Positions 58,165 to 64,000 of a stretch of 64,000 nt of DNA are shown one piece after another. Where the stretch lies: the NCBI GenBank assembly GCA_963752045.1, contig CAVVWN010000008.1, positions 1,510,233-1,574,232 of the forward strand, written 5' to 3'. This DNA is from DATKDF01 sp963752045. GTDB lineage: Bacteria; Acidobacteriota; Vicinamibacteria; Vicinamibacterales; SCN-69-37. Below the pieces are notes generated by a model. The model worked only from the letters and a program-made list of their open reading frames with translations, ran no database searches and was not told the DNA's origin. The position numbers and the translations under genes were made by a program. Each line of letters begins with the position of its first letter. Position 1 is the stretch's first letter.

Positions 58165-58434
58165 ATGAAGGAGCCCTATCTGGAAGTAACGTTTCGGCAT
58201 GGCCGACCAATGGCCGCGTACTACTATCTGCCGCGGGAAGCGAGTCAGAGAAGTGCGAGGACTCGTCGGGTCGAACCTGGTCTTGTCATCGACTTCACCG
58301 CCGACGGACAGGCGATCGGGATCGAGATTACGGCGCCCGCCAAGGTGTCCTTGGCCGCGCTGAATGCCGTGCTCACGGAACTAGGGCATGCGCCGGCCAG
58401 CGAGGCTGATCTCGCCCCCATGCTCGCTGCCTGA
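58165..58434 (+). CDS. DUF2283-like small protein
   Basis: 89 residues: YLEVTFRHGRPMAAYYYLPREASQ, then PGLVIDFTADGQAIGIEITAPAKVSLAALNAVL. The central V-I-D-F-x-A-D-G-x-x-x-G-I-E-I strand pair is the DUF2283 signature. It starts 8 bases after the DUF4258-like gene. Such pairs are frequent and resemble toxin-antitoxin modules, though activity is unproven as far as I know. Confidence 0.7.
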   Translation: MKEPYLEVTFRHGRPMAAYYYLPREASQRSARTRRVEPGLVIDFTADGQAIGIEITAPAKVSLAALNAVLTELGHAPASEADLAPMLAA

Positions 58435-58497
58435 CGATGGGAATGAAGGCGGTAAACCATCCTGCCTTGGGGACGGCGGCCCTAAGGGCCGAGATGC

Positions 58498-58584
58498 AAT
58501 GTCGGGTAATGCGTGCAACCCCCGACATTTCGTAATACTCCGTCGTTAGCAAACGTCGGCAGTTAGGCCCAAGTTCCGACGTTT
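58498..58584. repeat. two adjacent perfect hairpins
   Basis: AATGTCGGG/CCCGACATT (58498-58506 and 58521-58529, 14-base loop) and AAACGTCGG/CCGACGTTT (58551-58559 and 58576-58584, 16-base loop). The arms of the two share the GTCGG core. They lie in the gene-free stretch 58435-58730. Confidence 0.75.
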
Positions 58585-58640
58585 AGATCACAAGCTCCCC
58601 GGCCATCGCTAGTGGCTGGCCCCGCACGGCGCGCAGGCCA

Positions 58641-58687
58641 CGTCCAGGGCGGCGAAGCCGCCGAGCGGAGCGAGGGAACCCTGGACG
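58641..58687. repeat. hairpin with inner stem
   Basis: CGTCCAGGG (58641-58649) and CCCTGGACG (58679-58687) enclose a second small stem CGGC-GAA-GCCG. It stands 44 bases from the 3' end of the convergent mobilization genes. No T-tract. Confidence 0.65.
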
Positions 58688-58730
58688 CGGCCGAGCACCG
58701 TGCTTCAATCGAACGTCGATGGCCGGAGGG

Positions 58731-59192
58731 TCACTCTTTCGGTGCGTTGAACTTCATCAGGACGTCGAACTGCCGCCGCTCGGCCGGGGTCATCGTGATG
58801 ACGCGCTGGGCGACAAAGTCCAAGAGCTCCACACGGGCGCGCAAGGCGGCGAGCTCGGCGTCATAGGGCCGCTTGGCCCACACCCAGCCCGCGCCGAAGG
58901 CCATGGCCGACGCGAGCGCGAACGCGACCGCCACGAACCATCGACGCCAGACTCCGGGCCAGAACCTGGCGAGCTCCGCCTCGCGGAGGCGCCGGAGCTC
59001 CGCAAGTGTCTGCTCCGCCTTCGTCAGCCACCGCTCCTCATCGCGCAGCAGCTCGCGCAGGGCATCGTTCTGGACAAGGCGCTGAACCCGGGTTTCGAGG
59101 GAAAGCACCAGACCGGTGATCTCGACGAGCCGAGCGTGGACGCGATCCGCAGCTTTCCGTTGCGCCCGAAACGCATCCAGGGCATTCGCCAT
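58731..59192 (-). CDS. mobilization-associated coiled-coil membrane protein
   Basis: 153 residues. The N-terminal 80 residues are a long charged helix with heptad character (RVQRLVQNDALRELLRDEERWLTKAEQTLAELRRLREAEL). One membrane segment (FVAVAFALASAMAFGAGWVWA, about 88-108) and a short soluble end follow. It lies 2 bases after the relaxase stop. Proteins of this form (DUF6118-like) commonly follow MobA relaxases in mobilizable elements; their role is unclear. Confidence 0.65.
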   Translation of the reverse strand: MANALDAFRAQRKAADRVHARLVEITGLVLSLETRVQRLVQNDALRELLRDEERWLTKAEQTLAELRRLREAELARFWPGVWRRWFVAVAFALASAMAFGAGWVWAKRPYDAELAALRARVELLDFVAQRVITMTPAERRQFDVLMKFNAPKE

Positions 59193-59194
59193 GT

Positions 59195-60139
59195 CTATCT
59201 CCCCCAGGACCGATCATCGGAGCGACCCTCGAACGAGGAGTGCGAATAGTCCCTCGCCTCGGGTTCGCGCTCCTCGTCCGTGAATCCGTCCCGCAAGAGC
59301 GCGGCCCTCGCGGCCTCGAGGGCTGCGATCTGGCCGTCCAGTTCCTCGACGGCCATTGCCTCGTCCGCTCGAGTGGCCGCGTCGCCAAGGCGCTCGTGGT
59401 CCTGCCCCCGGCCGACGATATGCGCGGCAGCCGGACCGAAGTGCTCCCCCGGCTCACGATCAAGTCCCTGCCGTTCGTAGCTTCGGTGGTCCACGCGCTC
59501 GGACCGTCCCGCGCGTTCGAGGGCTTCGTTCGTGAGCTGCGCCCATCGCTCTCGGGCGTTCTCGACCCACGCAGGCCCGTGAAACGTCCGGCTCTTCGCC
59601 GCCCCGCCCCCGGCCGGGTCATCGGGATTGGCCCGGCGGAACCACTGGTCGGGCGACCGGTCGATGCCGTCGTTCTGCCGCTCCGAGAACATGATGTGCG
59701 CATGTGGATTGTGCTCGTTGCCTTCCTCGTCGCGGCCCTCATGGATCGCGAGCGTATAGGGCAGACGCTCGTCGTCGGTGAGCTCGTGCGCGAAGGCACG
59801 CGCCAGTTCGATCTGGTCTTCCAGCGGAAGATCGCGCGGCAAGGCAAAGTCTCCGCTGACGTAGAGGCGGCCGTTGGCACGCTCGTACGTGTCCGCCGCG
59901 TCCCAGAACGCGGCCGCATCGCCCTCCGCCCAGGACGGGATATGACCCGACTCCGTGTAGACGGCAGCATCGAGCTCCTCTCCGCCGTACTCGTTCTCGC
60001 GGGTCACGTAGTCGTGCGCTGACTTCGCGCACGCGCCGCCCGCGCGCGAGCCCGATCGGAACGAGACGTGATAGAAGCTGCCGCCACTCCCGGCACGGCC
60101 TCCGCCGGCGCCACCGAGTCTTAGATCGTCCACGCTCAT
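59195..60139 (-). CDS. mobA: MobA/MobL-family relaxase (MOBQ type)
   Basis: 314 residues from ATG 60139. The open frame to 60403 crosses the oriT candidate and is rejected. FYHVSFRSGSRAGGACAKSAHDYVTREN carries the catalytic Tyr44, and the three-His metal motif HNPHAHIMFSER is at residues 143-154. It would nick oriT and pilot the strand. It is short: there is no helicase or primase domain, only a charged coiled C-terminus. A helper conjugative system must supply the transfer channel. It is followed by the coiled-coil membrane protein. Confidence 0.9.
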   Translation of the reverse strand: MSVDDLRLGGAGGGRAGSGGSFYHVSFRSGSRAGGACAKSAHDYVTRENEYGGEELDAAVYTESGHIPSWAEGDAAAFWDAADTYERANGRLYVSGDFALPRDLPLEDQIELARAFAHELTDDERLPYTLAIHEGRDEEGNEHNPHAHIMFSERQNDGIDRSPDQWFRRANPDDPAGGGAAKSRTFHGPAWVENARERWAQLTNEALERAGRSERVDHRSYERQGLDREPGEHFGPAAAHIVGRGQDHERLGDAATRADEAMAVEELDGQIAALEAARAALLRDGFTDEEREPEARDYSHSSFEGRSDDRSWGR

Positions 60140-60154
60140 CTCGTCACGCTCACG

Positions 60155-60290
60155 CGGCCACAGGCGCACCGCGGGCGTTTCGCAGAAACGCCAAAGTGCG
60201 CCTGTGGCCGAAAACCACACGGCGCAGGACGCCGCCCGCCGCCACCGCGCCCGCGTTTCGACGGTCGTCGTCAGTGGTTGCGGCCACAGG
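60155..60290 (+). other. oriT: candidate origin of transfer (oriT), MOBQ/RSF1010-like
   Basis: Nested perfect inverted repeats: outer 15-bp arms at 60155-60169 and 60196-60210 (CGGCCACAGGCGCAC and complement) and an inner hairpin GGCGTTTC-GCA-GAAACGCC (60174-60192). The inner hairpin is followed at once by AAAGTGCGCC, close to the nick region of RSF1010-type origins as I recall it (inverted repeat, then TAAGTGCGCCC). A third copy of CGGCCACAGG lies at 60281-60290. It sits 16 bases upstream of the relaxase start, between mobA and mobC, the classical place. Confidence 0.72.
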
Positions 60291-60314
60291 CACGACACTG
60301 ATCGGCGGGCGGTG

Positions 60315-60605
60315 TTACTGCCGGCGCTTCGGCGCCAGGTCGAATGCGGTTCGGTCTGCCGGGCGCTCGAGACGACTGTCGAGCCACCGGGACAGGTCAG
60401 CACGGGTGCGGAGAGCCGGCACGCCCTCGTGGTCCAACGCGGCCAGCACGGTCCCGCCGATGACGATCTTCCGGCGCGTGTCTCGCTTCCGTTCGGCCCG
60501 GCTCGCTCGGGCCACCAGCCGGTCCCGCTCGGCCCTCAGCCGCGCCAGGCGCTCGTCGAGGAGCTGAAGCCGAGCGTGGACCTTCTCGGAGGAGGCCACC
60601 GTCAT
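60315..60605 (-). CDS. mobC: MobC-like relaxosome accessory protein
   Basis: 96 residues from ATG 60605, which overlaps the AlpA-type gene stop (ATGA). EKVHARLQLLDERLARLRAERDRLVARASRAERKRDTRRKIVIGGTVLAAL is the MobC pattern of MOBQ elements: a basic helix followed by T-R-R-K-I-x-I-G-G. These proteins bind oriT and assist strand opening. The gene ends 25 bases from the third oriT repeat. Confidence 0.78.
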   Translation of the reverse strand: MTVASSEKVHARLQLLDERLARLRAERDRLVARASRAERKRDTRRKIVIGGTVLAALDHEGVPALRTRADLSRWLDSRLERPADRTAFDLAPKRRQ

Positions 60606-60922
60606 GGCCGCTGCCTCCCGCGGCGCGCGACTGGTCGGCTCACGCCGGCGGGCACGGCTTGCCCGCGATGGTCCTGCCCGGCCTTCGAGCGAATCCACGC
60701 GGTCACCTCGCCCTCGAGCCAGGCCACGGCGTTCCGTGAGATTCGGCGGTGGCGCGGGAAGTTGCCCTGCCGCTCGAGTCGCCAGATCGTCGAGCGCGAC
60801 AGGCCCGTGCGGTTGCGCACCGCCGGAAACCTGAGGAGCCTCGGCGGCTGCCCCACCCCATCGGCTGGCCGCTCGGTGAAGGTCGTCGGCGGCCGGTTGT
60901 CGTCGGTCGGTTCGCTAGCCAT
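60602..60922 (-). CDS. AlpA-family transcriptional regulator/excisionase
   Basis: 106 residues. The central RLLRFPAVRNRTGLSRSTIWRLERQGNFPRHRRISRNAVAWLEGEVTAWIRSK is the AlpA winged-helix signature in full. AlpA proteins activate or act as excisionase for P4-type integrases, which matches the integrase at the other end of the element. A disordered Pro/Arg-rich tail follows. First gene of the alpA-mobC-mobA run. Confidence 0.88.
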   Translation of the reverse strand: MASEPTDDNRPPTTFTERPADGVGQPPRLLRFPAVRNRTGLSRSTIWRLERQGNFPRHRRISRNAVAWLEGEVTAWIRSKAGQDHRGQAVPAGVSRPVARRGRQRP

Positions 60923-61059
60923 CTGTCCCTCCCTGGACAGGCGTCACGTCCCGCGTGCTCGGCATGCCGCAAGCCGGACGTCCAGTCCTATTGGGATCAG
61001 ACCGATTTCGTTGCAATGGTTACATCGGGGCTCTGATGCCCCGGGGGTAGACTGCGCCT

Positions 61060-61584
61060 GTGCCAGCGGTCATGTGCACCAAGGCGCTCTGGTCGGCCAT
61101 CGGCGGCCGCGGCCCTCTGCCAAAGCGCGACGGGGTCCTGGAGCGCGCCTGCAGGCTCCAGGCCTGGTCGGCGCGCGAGCTATTCACGCCGATCGGACCC
61201 GTCGTCGTCGCGTTGGAGGAAGCGACCTATCTCACGTTGGTTTTTCCGCTTCTGACCCTGCCCGACTTTAAGGAAGCATTCGCAGAGTCACTCGATGCCC
61301 AGCTCACGGCTCTCGGCGTGCCGCATGAGGCGATCGCCAACGAGACAGCCGCGCTTCTGCACCGGCCACGGTTTGCCAAGAACGACAATCGCAGCCTGCT
61401 CGGCTCGGTGAATGACGTCGCGTTCCACGCCTTGGTCAGGCTCGAGGGGTCGCGCCGCCTCACGCTCGACGCGCTCAGGCGCGTCCAGGCTGGACTCAAC
61501 GGCATGCCACACGTCAACCGAGAGCCTTCGTTCCCAGATCAGGCCACGACGCTGCTCTTCAGCGGATCGGGTTCCGTTCAATAG
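61060..61584 (+). CDS. DUF6933-like protein (copy 2)
   Basis: 174 residues from a GTG, same length and layout as the gene at 53867: VMCTKALWSAIGGRGPLP, LQAWSARELFTPIGPVVVALEEATYLTLVFPLLTLPDF, RFAKNDNRSLLGSVNDVAFHAL. The conserved block RFAKNDNRSLLGSVNDVAFH is identical in the two copies. The copies flank the integrase-relaxase region. Function unknown. Divergence of about 29 % excludes a recent duplication. Confidence 0.7.
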   Translation: MPAVMCTKALWSAIGGRGPLPKRDGVLERACRLQAWSARELFTPIGPVVVALEEATYLTLVFPLLTLPDFKEAFAESLDAQLTALGVPHEAIANETAALLHRPRFAKNDNRSLLGSVNDVAFHALVRLEGSRRLTLDALRRVQAGLNGMPHVNREPSFPDQATTLLFSGSGSVQ

Positions 61585-61640
61585 CAGGCGCGACGAGGGA
61601 ACGCCATGACCGCCTCGGGGTGGCACGGCGCCGATCGCCG

Positions 61641-63998
61641 CTACAGCCGAAGCCAACGGAGCACGTCGCCTCGGCGAACGACCCTGGCGGGTCCGGCCGC
61701 AGCGAGCAGCCCCGTGACCAGCACGACTGACGTCGCCAGGAGAGCGGCCGTTCCGCTGAGAGCTGGCACACCGAACAGATGCTCGCTGTAGCGCTGTCCG
61801 ACGGCAGCGCCGAGAAAACAGCCCAGCACGGCGGCGGCCGCACTCAGTGCCACCACTCGCGCAAGCAGCCACCACGTCAGCGCAGAAGGACCGGCTCCAA
61901 GCGCTGCCCGAACCGCGATCTCACTCATTCTCAGCCGGATATCCTCATTCGTCGCTCCAGCGATGCCAAGTGCGACAATCGGCAACGTCAGAATGACAAT
62001 AACGCCCAAGACCAGTGAGCGCGCGCGATACGGCATCCGAGCCCGGCGCGCCGCGTCCTCGACATCGATGACGTGAAACGTCGCCTGCGCCCCCCAGATG
62101 TCGTGAAGTCCGGTGCGAATTCGGTGCTCGGCCAACACCCTGTCGCTCACACGCACAAGGGTAAGGTAAGAGGCGCTCTCGGCTGAGGCGAGGACGTAGT
62201 ACCCGGCGTCTGGAACCTCATCCGGGACGGTTCTCACGCTTTGGACAATGCCGACCACGCGATACTGTCGAGTCGGGGAGTCTTGCAGCACCTGGCCAAC
62301 GACTGGTCCGAAACGTCGGAGACGGGCACCGAGGCGATCGTTGACCATCACCAGCCCAATGCCGTCCACTCCGGCACGCGAGGTAACGATCGACTCAGTG
62401 GGCTGATAGCCCTCCACAATCGGGATTCCCATGACCTTGAAGTAGTCAGAACGCACTCGGTCGATCAACCTCGCCGCGATCGGTCGGCGACTGTCGTCAG
62501 CAAGAGCAATGAGATCACTAGGAGCGCCGTCGTACGCGGGCGCGACTGGCACGGCATTCGAACCCGAGACACCCGCGACGCCTGCGAGGCTCTCGAGAAG
62601 TCGGACGGACTCCAGCACACGCTGCCTTCGCAGCGCGCGAGCATCGGCCTCTTCGTCGGGTGCGATACCGACAAGAGGATCGTCATAGGGCAAGCGGATT
62701 GCCAGGAGACCCTGTGGCTCGAACCCGAGATCCACGCGTCGCACGCTCATGAAGCTGGCGAGCGTCAAGAGCGCGACGTAGACCAGAGCGGTTGTCAGGG
62801 CCACGTGTGAAAGTGAAAGGACGTCGCGCAGGCGGCGGGTTGGGGTCACGCGCGTACCGAATCGGTCGACGGCGGCCGGCGCGACGGTCCATTGCCACCG
62901 CCACATCAGGACCGGAATGAGCGTCCAGACAGTCGCGCAGGACAGGGCAAGTGCGAGGCCAAAGCCAAAGGCACGAAAGTCCGGCTCGACATGCTGGCCT
63001 GCCATCATTTCCGGCGGCAGCAGCCAGACGACCAGCGAGACCAGAGCCGGTGCTATCGACCACCCCACGAGGAGCACTGCGGCGGCGAGAATGCCCGCCT
63101 CAGCCGCTCGTTCTTGCACCAGACGGCCAGCAGTTGCCCCCAAGGCCTGGCGTATCCACGCCTCGTCGGCGCGGTTCGCCGTATCGGTGTAGACAAAGCG
63201 TGCGACCTGGACAGTGGCGACCACCATCAACAGCAGCGTGGCTGCCAGGAGGATGCCGAAGGCCCAGGCTTCGGTCGGACGCATGTGAGCTCGCAGCGAT
63301 GTGACCCGCAGGTACGGAAGCTCGGCGCGAAGCGTCTCAATCGAAGAGCCGGCGGAAAGCCTCGCATAGCTGGGAACGTCGAACGACCGACGGATCGCCC
63401 GCCAGGTCCAGAAGTTGGATCCACCGGGGAAGTCGAAGCCGTCCGGCATGACACCTATCACCCGCCAGCGCTCGCCCCGTCGGCTGCCAGGTAGCTCGAG
63501 CGTTTGTTCAGTGATTGCGGGATCGGCCCCGAACTGATTCCGCCAGAGCGAGTAGCTCAGCAGTACGGCGCGTGGCCGCTGGTTCGTATCCAGGGCGCTG
63601 AGCGGTCGGCCCAAGATGGGCCTCACGTTCAACAGGTCGAACAAGACGGGAGTCACAGCCGCTGCGCGAACTCCCCGGCTGACGACCGTGTCACTTGCCT
63701 CGTCGAACAGGTTGCCGAGCGTCACATGCGTGATGGCCTCGAGAGAGGTCGTCGCCGCCAGGGATCGCTGGGTCTCAACCAGCGCCTCAGGGACGCTCCG
63801 ATTCGGTGGTATCGCGGCCAGGTTCATCTCGAGGTGAACGATGCGGTCGCTGTTCGGATAGGGCAGTGGCCGGAACAACAGACCGTCGTACAAGGAGAAC
63901 AGCGCTATGGCCGCTCCCATCGCAAGACCGACGGTCACCGCCACGCCTGTCGAAACGCCCCACCGGCGTTGCAGCCGTCTCGCCGCGTAACGAAGCAT
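61641..63998 (-). CDS. ADOP-type ABC transporter permease (MacB/FtsX family)
   Basis: 785 residues, apparently complete (ATG at the window edge). N-terminal GVAVTVGLAMGAAIALFSLYDGLLFRPLPYPNSDRIVHL is the acidobacterial duplicated-permease opening. A periplasmic MacB_PCD domain follows (PVLFDLLNVRPILGRPLSALD; RWRVIGVMPDGFDFPG), then an FtsX domain, a second periplasmic domain, and a second FtsX domain at the C-terminus (TNEDIRLRMSEIAVRAALGAGPSALTWWLLARVVALSAAAAVLGCFLGAAVG). No ATPase is in the window. Exported substrate unknown. Confidence 0.88.
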   Translation of the reverse strand: MLRYAARRLQRRWGVSTGVAVTVGLAMGAAIALFSLYDGLLFRPLPYPNSDRIVHLEMNLAAIPPNRSVPEALVETQRSLAATTSLEAITHVTLGNLFDEASDTVVSRGVRAAAVTPVLFDLLNVRPILGRPLSALDTNQRPRAVLLSYSLWRNQFGADPAITEQTLELPGSRRGERWRVIGVMPDGFDFPGGSNFWTWRAIRRSFDVPSYARLSAGSSIETLRAELPYLRVTSLRAHMRPTEAWAFGILLAATLLLMVVATVQVARFVYTDTANRADEAWIRQALGATAGRLVQERAAEAGILAAAVLLVGWSIAPALVSLVVWLLPPEMMAGQHVEPDFRAFGFGLALALSCATVWTLIPVLMWRWQWTVAPAAVDRFGTRVTPTRRLRDVLSLSHVALTTALVYVALLTLASFMSVRRVDLGFEPQGLLAIRLPYDDPLVGIAPDEEADARALRRQRVLESVRLLESLAGVAGVSGSNAVPVAPAYDGAPSDLIALADDSRRPIAARLIDRVRSDYFKVMGIPIVEGYQPTESIVTSRAGVDGIGLVMVNDRLGARLRRFGPVVGQVLQDSPTRQYRVVGIVQSVRTVPDEVPDAGYYVLASAESASYLTLVRVSDRVLAEHRIRTGLHDIWGAQATFHVIDVEDAARRARMPYRARSLVLGVIVILTLPIVALGIAGATNEDIRLRMSEIAVRAALGAGPSALTWWLLARVVALSAAAAVLGCFLGAAVGQRYSEHLFGVPALSGTAALLATSVVLVTGLLAAAGPARVVRRGDVLRWLRL

Positions 63999-64000
63999 GT

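Noticed and set aside
53867..61584. DUF6933-like copies as terminal direct repeats or target duplications of the element
   Set aside because: They are whole genes with about 29 % protein divergence, too different to be a duplication made on insertion.

Overview
The window reads as a high-GC chromosome segment from an Acidobacteriota member, probably Vicinamibacteria. This is inferred from family content: two adjacent VWFA-related proteins of the acidobacterial type, an ADOP-style MacB/FtsX permease, ECF sigma/anti-sigma pairs, and a peptidase S55-like protein. No 16S gene is present to confirm it.

Layout. 1-2.8 kb (minus): ECF sigma, anti-sigma, a Spy/CpxP-like protein, a secreted protein and the start of recG, apparently one operon. 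2.9-12.9 kb: a PfkB kinase divergent from lexA, then a plus-strand housekeeping run (DUF3467 protein, nth, a zincin, rsmA, RNase J, ftsK, an AMIN/amidase_3 amidase). 12.9-14.4 kb: leucyl aminopeptidase. 14.5-27.3 kb (minus): a 12.6-kb aromatic amino acid supraoperon, in transcription order leader peptide/attenuator, aroDE fusion, trpE, trpG, trpD, trpC, trpF, trpB, trpA, chorismate mutase, DAHP synthase, tyrA, acetoacetyl-CoA synthetase, JAMM peptidase. Most genes overlap by 1-4 bases. The leader has four Trp and two Tyr codons and a terminator/antiterminator pair, so the whole chorismate-to-Trp/Tyr route is probably under one translation-sensing switch.

27.4-37 kb: an S55-like protein, a secreted beta-propeller protein, a second ECF/anti-sigma pair, a TPR protein and a large sigma54-dependent regulator. 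37-44.7 kb (plus): aroC, def, fmt, rsmB, a PASTA protein, rpe, a thioesterase, a sugar epimerase and bamD. 44.7-48.1 kb: pgsA, a sugar-phosphate nucleotidyltransferase, a phosphomannomutase and tRNA-Gly(CCC). 48.1-53.6 kb (minus): a LIC_10091-like protein and two VWFA paralogs.

54.5-61 kb is an integrative mobilizable element. It holds a 3' fragment of a tRNA-Pro gene, paired direct repeats, a P4-type tyrosine integrase, toxin-antitoxin and other small cargo genes, a MOBQ-type relaxase with a nested-hairpin oriT candidate, a MobC-like accessory protein and an AlpA-type regulator. Two DUF6933-like paralogs flank it. An ADOP permease fills the right end.

Sequence quality: many conserved genes carry single-base frameshifts, most of them an extra base in a short homopolymer, with a dense cluster at 45.7-47.9 kb. 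They look like sequencing or assembly errors rather than pseudogenes, so those genes are given as full spans with the breaks noted.
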